Shown piece after piece: positions 11,646-21,585 of a DNA stretch of 64,000 nt (its first letter is position 1; the number at the start of each line of letters is the position of its first letter). Below the pieces are notes generated by a model. That model had not been told where the DNA came from. It searched no databases and saw only the letters and a program-made list of their open reading frames with translations. Both the position numbers and the translations under genes were made by a program. Origin of the DNA: Paulinella micropora (taxonomy: Eukaryota; Cercozoa; Imbricatea; Euglyphida; Paulinellidae); NCBI GenBank assembly GCA_019918135.1, contig WBZZ01002985.1, positions 32,962 to 96,961 on the forward strand. Direction: 5' to 3'.

Positions 11646-11916
11646 TGTCGTTTTGCCTAGCCACTGCCCGTCCTAGGGACAGAGCTGCCGTGCTCCCCGC
11701 GCATGTAGCCGGTACACAGACCCGGCTGGCTAACCGGGCTGCCACTATCTACTGAGTGTGTGTGTGTGTGTGTTTACATTGGAACGAGAGCCTCGGGCAG
11801 CCGCGCACAATAAGGACGCAAGCGTTCTTGGCGGTCTTAGGCCTGGCGGTCCCGGGCGGCCAGTGCTACACGGCCAGTGGCTATCCCCGGGACGGGTGCA
11901 CCCACCGGACCGCGGA

Positions 11917-12180
11917 CTATGCGCAGTGGCGCAGGAAGCGGGCCAGGGGGGCAGGGCCGGCCTCCTGCTGCAGGGACACTAGCAGCAGGACCTTGGTCGC
12001 TTCGGGCACCCGCCAGCAGAAGTGGTGCTCGCAGGCAGCCGGGTCGGCGCAGTCCAGGGCCTCACGGGCGCTCTGGAGCAACGCAGCCCAGGCGTCCGGC
12101 TCCAGGCTGGCTTGCAGGCGCCGCGCCCTGACCGCTAAGTGCCGAAGGGCCGTGCGGCCGCCGCCAGCGTCGGCCTGCAT
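11917..12180 (-). CDS. possible small hypothetical protein
   Basis: 87 codons from ATG 12180. The predicted product is helical, with regular Leu/Ala spacing and three Cys residues (CADPAACEHHFC), unlike the Pro/Arg-rich noise of shadow ORFs nearby. I see no motif that names it. It could equally be the remnant of a larger gene, since this spacer also contains a helicase relic. Confidence 0.25.
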   Translation of the reverse strand: MQADAGGGRTALRHLAVRARRLQASLEPDAWAALLQSAREALDCADPAACEHHFCWRVPEATKVLLLVSLQQEAGPAPLARFLRHCA

Positions 12181-12517
12181 GAGTACCAGAGAAAACACAC
12201 TGGGGGTCCCGACGACGGCTTGTGAGAGGCCACGCGGTCGCCGGCACGGGCCGTGCCCCCGGGGGCCCGGGAGGGGGGCCCGGGAGGGGGGCCCGGGAGG
12301 GGGGCCTGCTCCCGGGTCGCGGGGAGGAGGCAGCGCGCTCCCCCCCCCTGCCGGCCGACCGCAGACCTCTTCGCCCCTGCCGGTCGTCCGGCGCTGTCTG
12401 GTAGCGCCCCTCCCCCCCCCTGGGGCGCCGGCGTATGGCTGTGCTGAGCCCTCAGCCTGTACCAGATTTCCTTACTTTGATGGAGACTGTGTGACGATGC
12501 TTGCGCACGCACCCTTT

Positions 12518-12523
12518 TTTATT
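12518..12523 (-). terminator. poly(A) signal of the first BspA-like gene
   Basis: TTTATT on the plus strand (AATAAA on the coding strand) about 105 bases after the stop. The surrounding GTGTGACGATGCTT block also occurs after the two paralogues. Confidence 0.6.
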
Positions 12524-12627
12524 TAAGTTCTTTGCATCAACCCGAGTCTGCTTTCAGTGCTCTCGCCGCTACTCCCTGAGCAGCCAGGCGCAGCACGCCG
12601 CCGCAGCCGCCGGTCTGCCACTGAACA

Positions 12628-14820
12628 TTAATACGATGCTGCGCCACACCCGCGGACGTAGGAGCCGTTGCAGAGAACTGGCAGGTGGCTCGGCTGGATG
12701 CCCTGGCCTGCTTTATAAACGCCGTAATACTGGAACATCGCAGTGCACGTTTCTGCACCCATCGGTGACGCAGCTAGGTTCCAGCCAATGAGATCTTGAT
12801 CAAAGACGCAGTTGCCGCTAAACATATTGCCGACTTTGTTTGCTGCCGCGGTGGCCGACATGTCCCAGGCGCCCAGGGGCTGGTTGAAGGCGCACGTGTA
12901 GTCCCGGCAGTAAAAGGCATTGTCATGTCCGACACCTTGCTAGTGTTCCAGCCATTGATGTTTTGGTTGAAAGCTAGGGCATCCTCGAAAACGCCGTACA
13001 GGCTCGTGACGGACGAAGTGTTCCACGCGCCCAGCGGCTGGTTGAAGGCAGACGCACTCCTGAAAGCCCACACAGGGTCGTGACTCTGCCCACGTTCCAG
13101 GCGCCGAGCGGTCGATTGAACGCCCTGGCCCGAGAACGTCCAAACAGGCTGGTGACTCGGCTCGTGTCCCAGCTCTCGACGCTACCGTTGAAGGACGTAG
13201 CACTAGTGAAGGTGTAGGCGAAGCTAGCCACGCCGCTCGTGTTCCAGCTGCCGAGGTCCTGGTTGAACTTGGCACAGCTCTGAAACAGTCTGAGGAAGCC
13301 GTTGGGATGGGTGCGGGCGTGAGCCACGACCAGTCCCAGTCGCGCGCGTCGCCCACGAACTCGCTGCATTCGTACAGCAGGTACTCGGGCGCCACGCCTT
13401 GCAGGGCCCGCGAGCCGGCCGTCGGCGCCAGGTAGCGCAACGGAACCCGCCTGCTGTCCGCGCGAAGAGCGGGTCGTGCTGCCGACGGGTGGTACAGCTG
13501 CACGTCGCCCCACGCCACCACGTCCACACCCGGGCGCCTCTACGTACCACAGCCCGTCGACGCGGCCGCTCAGACGCAGCCAGTAGTCGCCGGCGCTGGC
13601 GTACACGTGCGTGCAGACGGCGCCGCCGGCGTGCGCGCACGAGCCGGGCGCCGACCCGTCCCCCCAGTCCACCGTAAAATTTGCGCCCGGGCCGGCCGCG
13701 GGCGACAGCGTCAGGGTGGCTGTGGTGCCAGGGTAGGTCGCGCGCACGAGAGCCAGGAAGTGCGAGCGCGAGCACGCGGCGGGCCAGTGTGCTTGGCCGA
13801 GCGCCGTGTACGGCGCCAGCCGTGTGCAGTCCACCGAGCCAGGGGCCAGCGCCGGCGTCCTCCAGGCGGTGAGCGCTTCCCGGAAGTCGCTGCCCAGGCC
13901 CTGGAAGAGTCCGTGGAAGCGCGACAGGCTCGGCAGCGACGTCCAGCCGCCGACCCCCGTCCACGTGAGCGCCGCGCCGCCCGCGAACAGTTCGCTCGCG
14001 TCCTCGAGCAGGGCAGTGTCCCAGCGCGACAGGTCGAGCTCCGTCAGCGCAGGCAGGCCCGCGAACGCGCGGCTGGCGTTGCGAAGGCGGCGCGTGTCCC
14101 AGTCTTGCGTGCCGCGCAAACCAGGCAGGCCCGTTGAGTTCTCAAACACGCCGATCGCCGACTCGGCGCCGGACACGTTGAGCCCGTAGCTCAGGTCCGG
14201 CACTGGAGCGGTGAGGCCCGCGAAGCTGTAGTCCCAGACGCGCACGAGCCCGGCGTCCGCCAGCGTGGCGAGCGAGGGCACGTACGCGAGCCCCGGCGCC
14301 GCGTACAGGTGGTAGCCGCTCGTCTCGTGGAAGCGCAGCTCCCCCCACCGCCTCACGGCGCGCAGCCGCAGGCCCGCGGGCGCCGCGGCGTGCCAGGCGG
14401 CGTGAGCGCCCAGCCGCGCAGAGGGTAGCGCCACCGGGGTCCGCTGTCACCGTGTACGTGCCGGCAGCGGCGTACGTGTGCGCGCACGGCGCGGCGCCGG
14501 CGTCCAGGCACTGGCGTGGGGCTGGAGCCGTCCCCCCAGTCGACCGTGAACGACGTCGGGACGGTGGCCTGGGCCTGGCGGCGGCGGCGCGCAGTCGGGG
14601 CGGTGGGCGGCCACAGGGGCCACACGAATGTGTTGTTCGGGGCCGCCGTCGTCAGCTCGAGGATCGTGACGCCGCCGGGGCACACGACCGAGGGGCACGC
14701 CTCCTCTTGGGTCGGGCACTGCAGGGGGTACGGGCACCCGGCGCCGGCGGCCCGCAGCCACCCGTACAGCAAGAGGAGGGGCCACGGGCGCCACGGTTGG
14801 CGGGCGGGGCCAAAGTGCAT
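12628..14820 (-). CDS. PKD + BspA-like (DUF285) surface protein, copy 1 (several frame breaks)
   Basis: Starts at ATG 14820 with a signal peptide (MHFGPARQPW, then a Leu-rich core ending near GAG). Order: signal; Cys-rich stretch; first PKD domain (FTVDWGDGS); a leucine-rich region (LTELDLSRWDT); second PKD domain (again FTVDWGDGS); then six or seven DUF285 repeats of the type FNQPLGAWNTSSVTSL; and a short Cys-containing end (NGSYVRGCG). Proteins of this type are secreted or cell-surface adhesins in bacteria and protists. The frame is broken near 14520, 14435, 14405, 13530 and again near 13075-13120. Comparison with copies 2 and 3 shows one extra base near 14517; the other breaks I could align are losses. 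The most damaged of the three copies. Confidence 0.7.
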
Positions 14821-14870
14821 CTTTTCTTCTTGTGCGGGCGTAGTCTTGCCCAGTGTTGGAGGATATTGGG
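14821..14870 (-). promoter_or_regulatory. conserved upstream region of BspA-like copy 1
   Basis: Read on the coding strand: CCAATATCCTCC about 40 bases before the ATG, then GCACAAGAAGAAAAG directly before it. The same block precedes copies 2 and 3 with few changes, while sequence further out drifts in length, so this is probably promoter and leader. Confidence 0.45.
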
Positions 14871-15176
14871 GCGGCCCGGGCGCCCGCGCTGGGCCGCGCC
14901 GGCGGGGAGGCCCGGGGAGGGAAAGGGGGGGGGGAGGCGGACACGACAAGCAGTAGAGGGGGGCCGGGCTCCTCGCCCCTCTCCCGCCCCTCCGGCCCCT
15001 CGCAGTGCCTCTCGTCTGCCGTCCGGTCCCCGGCGACCGACCCAAGAAACTGTGTGACGATGCTTCGGACGCACCTTCTTTTATTTCTCTTTCTTACTAA
15101 TCCGAGTCTGCTCTCTCGCGGCCGTCTCCCCTGAGTAGTTCCCCTAAGGCGCACGCCGCCGGCCCGCTACTAACAA
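14871..15176. repeat. spacer cassette between BspA-like copies 1 and 2
   Basis: Nearly identical to 17417-17727 over most of its length, apart from small indels in G/C runs. It contains the GTGTGACGATGCTTCGGACG block and the poly(A) signal of copy 2. This indicates recent tandem duplication of gene plus spacer. Confidence 0.8.
15080..15085 (-). terminator. poly(A) signal of BspA-like copy 2
   Basis: TTTATT on the plus strand, 92 bases after the stop, in the block shared by the three copies. Confidence 0.6.
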
Positions 15177-17366
15177 TTAATAGATCAGACCACACCCACG
15201 GACGTAGGACCCGTCGCAGAGAGCTGGCAGGTTGCTTGGCTGGATGCCGCGGCCTGCTTCATACAAACCACCACCCTGGAACATCTCGGCGCATGCAAAC
15301 GCGCCATACGGCGACGCAGTTAGGTTCCAACCAGTGAGATCCTGATCAAAGACACAGTTGCCCCTAAACATTTCGCTGGTACTTGACCCTGATGCCGCCA
15401 CGTCCCAGGCGCCCAGGGGCTGGTTGAAGGCGCACATGCGGTCCCGGCAGAAAAAGGCATAACTCATGTCCAACACCTTGTTAGTCTTCCAGCCGTTGAT
15501 GTTCTGGTTGAAAGCATTGGCACTGTCGAAAACGTACCTCAAGCTCGTGACGGACGAAGTGTTCCACGCACCCAGCGGCTGGTTGAAAGTAAGTGCATTC
15601 CTGAAAGCGTACGCCAGAGTCGTGACTCTGCCCACGTTCCAGGCGCCGAGCGACCGGTTGAACACACGGGCGCTCCAGAACGTCCCATATAGACTGGTGA
15701 CTTGGCTCGTGTCCCAGCTCTCGACGCTGCCGTTGAAGGAAGACGCGGCGTAGAAGGTGTGTTCGAGGCTAGCGATGCCACTCGTGTTCCAGCCGCCGAG
15801 GTCCTGGTTGAACTTGTCGCAGCTCCGGAACAGGCCTTTGAAGCCGTTGGGGTGCGTGGCGGGCGTCAGCCACGACCAGTCCCAGTCGCGCGTATCGCCC
15901 ACGAACTCACGCATGTAGCTGAGCAGGTACTCGGGCGCGACGCCCCGCAGCGCGCGCGAGCCGGCCGTCGGCGCCAGGTAGCGCAACGGATACCCGTCTA
16001 CTGCCCACGTGAAGAGCGGGGTCGTGCTGCCGACGGGGTGGTACAGCTGCACGTCGCCCCACGCCATTACGTCCACCACCCGGGCGCCCTCTATGTACCG
16101 CAGCCCGTCGACGCGGCCGCTCAGACGCAGCCAGTAGTCGCCGGCGCTGGTGTACACGTGCGGGCAGAGGGCGCCGCCGGCGTGCGCGCACGAGCCGGGC
16201 GGCGACCCGTCCCCCCAGTCCACCGTAAAATTCGCGCCCGGGCCGGCCGCGGGCGACAGCGTCAGGGTGGCCGCGGCGTTGGGCTTGTGTGCGCACGAGC
16301 GCCAGGAAATGCGAGCGCGAGCACGCGGCGGGCCAGTGTGCTTGGCAGAGCGCCGTGTACGGCGCCAGCCGCGTGCAGTCAACGGAGCCCGGTGCGAGCG
16401 CCGGCGTCGACCAGCCGGCGAGCGCTTCCCGGAAGTCGCTGCCCAGGCCCCGGAACAGTCCGTCGAAGCGTGACAGGCTCAGCAGCGACGTCCAGCCGCC
16501 GACCCCCGTCCACGCGAGCGCCACGCCGCCCGCGAACAGTTCGCTCACGTCCTCGAGCCGGGCGGTGTCCCAGCGCGACAAGTCTAGCTCGGTCAACGCC
16601 GGCAGGCCCGCGAACGCGCGGCTGGCGTTGCGCAGCCTGCGCGTGTCCCAGTCTTGTGTGCCGCCCAGGCCGCGCAGGCCCACTGAGTTCTCAAACACGC
16701 CGACCGCCGACTCGGCGCCCGACACGTTGAGCCCGTAGCTCAGGTCCGGCAACGGAGTGGTCGAGGCCGCGAAGCTGTAGTCCCAGTTCTGCACGAGCCC
16801 CGTGTCCGCCAGCGATTGAGCGGCGCACGTACGTGAGCCCGGCGCCGCGTACAGGTGGTAGCCGCTCGTCTCGTGGAAGCGCAGCTCCCCCCACCGCCGC
16901 ACGGCGCGCAGCCGCAGGCCGGCGGGCGCCGTGGCGTGCCAGGCCGGTGTCAGCGCCCAGCCGCGCACGGGGTAGCGTCCGCCGGGGTCCGCCGTCACCG
17001 TGTACGTGCCGGCAGCGGCGTACGTGTGCGCGCACGGCGCAACGCCGGCGTCCAGGCATGGCGTGGGGCTGGAGCCGTCCCCCCAGTCGACCGTGAACGA
17101 CGTCGGGACGGTGGCCTGGGCCTGGCGGCGGCGGCGCGCAGTCGGGGCGGTGGGCGGCCACAGGGGCCACACGAACGTGTCTGTCGGGCCGCCGTCGTCA
17201 GCTCGAGGATCGTGACGCCGCCGGGGCACACGACCGGGGGGCACGCCTCCTCTTGGGTCGGGCACTGCAGGGGGTACGGGCACCCGGCGCCGGCGGCCCG
17301 CAGCCACCCGCACAGCAAGAGGAGGGGCCACGGGCGCCACGGCTGGCGGGCGGGGGCGAAGTGCAT
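15177..17366 (-). CDS. PKD + BspA-like (DUF285) surface protein, copy 2 (two frame breaks)
   Basis: Starts at ATG 17366 (MHFAPARQPW) with the same signal peptide, two PKD domains (FTVDWGDGS) and C-terminal DUF285 repeats as its neighbours. The repeat block reads cleanly, for example FNRSLGAWNVGRVTTL and FNQPLGAWNTSSVTSL. The frame changes near 17185 (one base lost against copy 1) and near 16285 (two bases lost against copy 3). Many NxS/T sites lie in the DUF285 block, fitting a glycosylated surface protein. Copies 2 and 3 differ at many repeat positions, so they are not simply an assembly duplicate. Confidence 0.75.
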
Positions 17367-17416
17367 CTTTTCTTCTTGTGCGGGCGTAGTCTTGCCCAGT
17401 GTCGGAGGATATTGGG
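17367..17416 (-). promoter_or_regulatory. conserved upstream region of BspA-like copy 2
   Basis: Carries the CCAATATCCTCC element and GCACAAGAAGAAAAG before the ATG, as in copies 1 and 3. Confidence 0.45.
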
Positions 17417-17727
17417 GCGGCGGCCCGGGCGCCCGCGCCGGGGCCGCGCCGGCGGGGAGGCCCGGGGAGGGAAAGGGGGGGGGGAGGCGGACACGACAAG
17501 CAGTAGAGGGGGGCCGGGCTCCTCGCCCCTCTCCCGTTCCCTCCGGCCCCTCGCAGTGCCTCTCGTCTGCCGTCCGGTCCCCGGCGACCGACCCAAGAAA
17601 CTGTGTGACGATGCTTCGGACGCACCTTCTTTTATTTCTCTTTCTTACTAATCCGAGTCTGCTCTCTCGCGGCCGTCTCCCCTGAGTAGTTCCCCTAAGG
17701 CGCACGCCGCCGGTCTGCCACTGAACA
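17417..17727. repeat. spacer cassette between BspA-like copies 2 and 3
   Basis: Near-duplicate of 14871-15176. Towards 17710 it switches to match the sequence just before the stop of copy 1 (GGTCTGCCACTGAACATTAA at both sites), so copies 1 and 3 share their 3' ends more closely with each other than with copy 2. This suggests gene conversion or a more complex duplication order. Confidence 0.75.
17631..17636 (-). terminator. poly(A) signal of BspA-like copy 3
   Basis: TTTATT on the plus strand, 92 bases after the stop of copy 3. Confidence 0.6.
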
Positions 17728-19926
17728 TTAATACAGTGCTGTGCCACACCCGCGGACGTAGGAGCCGTTGCAGAGAACTGGCAGGTGGCTCGGCTGGATG
17801 CCCCCTGCTTTATAAACGCCGTAATACTGGAATATCACAGTGCACGTTTCTGCACCCATCGGTGACGCAGCTAGGTTCCAGCCAATGAGATCTTGATCAA
17901 AGACGCAGTTGCCGCTAAACATATTGCCGACTTTGTTTGCTGCCGCGGCGGCCGACATGTCCCAGGCGCCCAGGGGCTGGTTGAAGGCGCACGTGTAGTC
18001 CCGGCAGTAAAAGATATTTGTCATGTCCGACACCTTGCTAGTGTTCCAGCCATTGATGTTTTGGTTGAAAGCTAGGGCATCCTCGAAAACGCCTAACAGG
18101 CTCGTGACAGACGAAGTGTTCCACGCGCCCAGCGGCTGGTTGAAGGCAAACGCATCCCTGAAAGCCCACCACAGGGTCGTGACTCTGGCCACGTTCCAGG
18201 CGCCGAGCGGTCGATTGAACGCCCTGGCCCCGTAGAACGTCCAAAACAGGCTGGTGACTCGGCTCGTGTCCCAGCCCTCGACGCTGCCGTTGAAGGCCCA
18301 CGCAGACAAGAAGGTCTCTTGGAGGCTAGCCACGCCGCTCGTGTTCCAGCCGTCGAGGTCCTGGTTGAACTTGGCGCAGCCCCGAAACAGGCTGCGGAAG
18401 CCGTTGGGGTGGGTAGCGGGCGTGAGCCACGACCAGTTCCAGTCGCGCGCGTCGCCCACGAACTCGCGCATTCCGTACAGCAGGTACTCGGGCGCCACGC
18501 CATTCAGGGCCCGCGAGCCGGCCGTCGGCGCCAGGTAGCGCAACGGATACCCGCCTGCTGTCCGCGTGAAGAGCGGTGTCGTGCTGCCGGTGGGATGGTA
18601 CAGCTGCACATCACCCCACGCCACCACGTCCACTATCCAGGCGCCCTCTACGTACCTCAGCCCGTCCACGCGGCCGCTGAGCCGCAGCCAGTAGTCGCCG
18701 GCGCTGGCGTACACGTGCGTGCAGACGGCGCCGCCGGCGTGCGCGCACGGTTCGGGCGCCGACCCGTCCCCCCAGTCCACCGTAAAATTTGCGCCCGGGC
18801 CGGCCGCGGGCGACAGCGTCAGGGTGGCTGTGGTGCCAGGGTAGGTCGCGCGCACGAGAGCCAGGAAGTGCGAGCGCGAGCACGCGGCGGGCCAGTGTGC
18901 TTGGCCGAGCGCCGTGTACGGCGCCAGCCGTGTGCAGTCCACCGAGCCAGGGGCCAGCGCCGGCGTCGTCCAGGCGGTGAGCGCTTCCCGGAAGTCGCTG
19001 CCCAGGCCCTGGAAGAGTCCGTGGAAGCGCGACAGGCTCGGCAGCGACGTCCAGCCGCCGACCCCCGTCCACGTGAGCGCCGCGCCGCCCGCGAACAGTT
19101 CGCTCACGTCCTCGAGCCGCGCCGTGTCCCAGCGCGACAGGTCGAGCTCGGTCAGCGCAGGCAGGCCCGCGAACGCGCGGCTGGCGTTGCGCAGCCGGCG
19201 CGTGTTCCAGTCTTGTGTGCCGCGCAAACCAAGCAGGCCAGTGGAGTTCTCAAACAGGCCGACCGCCGACTCGGCGCCCGACACGTTGAGACCGTAGCTC
19301 AGGTCTGGCAACGGAGCGGCGAGGCCCGCGAAGCTGTAGTCCCAGCTCTGCACGACCCCGCGTCCGCCAGCGAATTCAGCGGCGGCACGTACGTGAGCGC
19401 GGGCGCCGCGTACAGGTGGTAGCCGCTCGTCTCGTGGAAGCGCAGTTCTCCCCACCGCCTCACAGCGCGCAGCCGCAGGCCGGCGGGCGCCGTGGCATGC
19501 CAGGCCGGCGTCAGCGCCCAGCCGCGCACGGGGTAGCGTCCGCCGGGGTCCGCCGTCACCGTGTACGTGCCGGGCGTCGCATACGTGTGGTCGCACGGTG
19601 CGGCGCCGGCGTCCAGGCACGGCGTGGGGGGCGAGCCGTCCCCCCAGTCGACCGTGAACGACGTCGGGACTGCCCGGCCTGGGCCTGGCGGCGGCGGCGC
19701 CCCGGGGCGGCGGACGGCCAGAGCGGCCACACGAACGTGTCGTTCGGGGCCGCCGTCGTCAGCTCGAGCACCGTGGCACCGCCGGGGCACACGACCGAGG
19801 GGCACGCCTCCTCTTGGGTCGGGCACTGGAGCGGGTACGGGCACCCGGCGCCGGCGGCCCGCAGCCACCCGCACAGCAGGAGGAGGGGCCACGGGCGCCA
19901 CGGCTGGCGGGCGGGGCAAAGTGCAT
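17728..19926 (-). CDS. PKD + BspA-like (DUF285) surface protein, copy 3 (frame breaks near the N-terminus)
   Basis: The longest intact stretch of the family: from about 19365 to the stop it reads in one frame through the leucine-rich part, the second PKD domain and all DUF285 repeats (FNRPLGAWNVARVTTL, FNQPLGAWNTSSVTSL, FNQNINGWNTSKVSDM). The start ATG at 19926 is conserved but one base is missing just inside it (the other copies have GGGGCCAAAG or GGGGGCGAAG where this has GGGGCAAAG). Two further breaks lie near 19670 and 19365. The product would be about 732 residues: signal peptide, PKD, leucine-rich region, PKD, DUF285 array, Cys-containing tail. In all three copies the distance from ATG to stop is a multiple of three despite the internal breaks. 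Confidence 0.75.
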
Positions 19927-19976
19927 CTCTTCTTCTTGTGCGGGCGTAGTCTTGCCCAGTGTTGGAGGATATTGGG
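19927..19976 (-). promoter_or_regulatory. conserved upstream region of BspA-like copy 3
   Basis: Same CCAATATCCTCC element and purine-rich leader as copies 1 and 2. Beyond 19980 the sequence diverges into a CGGGCCGCGCCGG-type repeat. Confidence 0.45.
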
Positions 19977-20332
19977 GGGCGGCCCGGGCGCCCGCGCCGG
20001 GGCCCGCGCCGGGCCGCGCCGGGCCCGCGCCGGGCCGCGCCGGCCCGGGGAGGGAGAGGGGAAGGAACGGAGAGGGGACCGGGGTAGGAGAGCGAGCCAG
20101 GGGTAGGAGAGCGAGCCAGGGGGGTACGCCTTCCCCCTCTCTCCGCTCCAGCTGGCCCCTCGCAGTGCCTCTCGTCTACTCTCTGGGCCCTGGCCAAGGA
20201 CCCAAGAAAAAACGCCGTCGAATCATGGCTCTTTAATCAGGACAGGAACCGGGGGAGCCCCTCCCCCGCGCGCTGGCCGCGGCCGGGCTCCCCAGACGGG
20301 ACAATCGTGGCTGCTGCCGCCGGCAGGCGCGT
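19977..20332. other. intergenic region, GC-rich repeats and a shared 3'-flank motif
   Basis: Holds several CGGGCCGCGCCGGGCCCGCG-like units (about 19985-20045) and a 17-base duplicate GGTAGGAGAGCGAGCCA (about 20085-20118). CTTTAATCAGG at about 20231, after the GTPase gene, recurs after the 550-aa gene near 23150 and may belong to a 3'-processing signal. No gene seen. Confidence 0.5.
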
Positions 20333-20991
20333 CTACTGCTGACAGCAGCTCTGGCGGGCGGCGCCCTCGCCCGCCGGGCTGGCTAGGTCAATGGTCTCGC
20401 CGGGGTCGGCGGGACGCGGCCGCCCCAGCTCCCGGTCCACGTAGGGATACAACATGCCTAGCAACTTGCTCTGGGGATCTTGGCGCGCGCTGGTCCAGAG
20501 CGCCCGCTGGCCAAAGGTGGCCAAGACGGCTTCTGCCTGTTGTTGCACCTCGTCGGCGTGGTGGGCATGAATCTTATCTTGCTTGCAGCCCACAAGTACG
20601 ATTTGGCAGTGCGGGGGCAGTTTGCCCTTGGCCGGCTGCACCCAGTTAGCAAACAACGATTTGAGGGCGCCCGGCTTGCTCATGTCGTAGCACAGCAAAG
20701 CCACGTCGGTGTTCTGCCAGTACTGGTTCACCATGGTGTAGTAGCGATCCTGTCCTGCCATGTCCCAACACCACAGCTTGACAGGCCTGCCGTGGCGCAC
20801 CACATCCAACAAGACAAAGTCTACCCCGAGGGTCGGCGTACACATGCTTTCGGGGGGGCCAGGTCCCTGGCCAGGCGCTGCAGCAGGCTCGTTTTACCGG
20901 TCCCGGAATCGCCCACTACCAGCAGCTTGACGTGCGTATACGCCGGGGGGGCGGTGGCCTGGGCCACGCTACCGCTGCCGTCGCTGCTCAT
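20333..20991 (-). CDS. Ras/Rab-like small GTPase (one frame break in a C7 run)
   Basis: Starts at ATG 20991. About 219 residues. G1 is GDSGTGKTS, switch I contains the TLGVDF threonine, G3 is WDMAGQ (most Rabs have WDTAGQ), G4 is GCKQDK (NKxD with Cys for Asn), G5 is TSAR. It ends SCCQQ, a Rab-like double-Cys site for prenylation, so membrane anchoring is likely. G1 and switch I lie in different frames: the break is at the C run (plus strand 20852-20858), and total length is one base short of a multiple of three, so one base is probably missing from the sequence. Virus-encoded Rabs are known from some giant viruses and are thought to redirect host vesicle traffic. Confidence 0.85.
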
Positions 20992-21585
20992 GGCGCACAA
21001 CCTGGGCTTACCCGCTCGGAATAGTGAGCGGGCGTGCACCGGCGCACACGAGGGAGAAGCTAGGAGCAGGCCCCCCGTGGCTCGCCTTCCCGCGGCGAGG
21101 GGCCGGCGGGGGGAAGAGGAAGGCGGTGGGGGGGGGCGCGAGGAGGGGGGGCGCGAGGGGGGGGGAGCCGCGTGGCGGGGGCGAGGGTGCGTGGCGGGGG
21201 GGGGAGAGGCGGCGGGCCCGCGCGCCAGGTCCTTCTCTCTCCCGCCGGTGGATGCGCCGGCCGGCGCGCGCCAGGTCCTTCCACGCGCACGGGCTGGCGT
21301 GCGTGTGGGGGGAGGGAGGCGGCGGCCCCCCCCCCCGCCGGCCGCCGGCCACCGGCCGGCGCAACCCACCGTGCTGTCGCTCCCGTGGCTGTCTCGCTCT
21401 CGGGTGGAGGCGCCCGCCGAGCGCCCGCCGAGCGCACGCCGAGCCACCCCCGCGGGCTGGCGCGCCGGGGGGGAGTGTGCCAGGCCGCCCGTGACCCCGG
21501 GCGCGCGCCAGCCCGTGCGAGGGCGAGGTGGTTGGCACGCTTACCCCCACTCACAATTCGTCCTTGCCCACCGCGCTCAACAGAT
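20992..21585. other. divergent promoter region between GTPase and methyltransferase-like gene
   Basis: Almost pure G/C with a duplicated GCGCGCCAGGTCCTTC element (about 21220 and 21267), poly-G runs and CGCCGAGCGC repeats. No TATA-like element is obvious on either side. Long ORFs here are extensions of the downstream gene or composition artefacts. Confidence 0.5.

Larger units (their letters stand above)
11211..12627. other. 1.4-kb spacer with gene debris and simple repeats
   Basis: Upstream of the EGF chimera and downstream of the first BspA-like gene. It holds a fragment resembling the helicase gene (11568-11645), a (TG)n tract at about 11755-11775, a triple CCCGGGAGGGGGG repeat at about 12265-12303, and one possible short ORF. 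The rest is GC-rich with no coding signal I trust. Confidence 0.6.

Noticed and set aside
20852-20858. Programmed -1/+1 ribosomal frameshift in the GTPase gene
   Set aside because: No slippery heptamer with downstream pseudoknot is evident, and the same one-base shortage occurs in G/C runs of unrelated genes, so sequence error is simpler.
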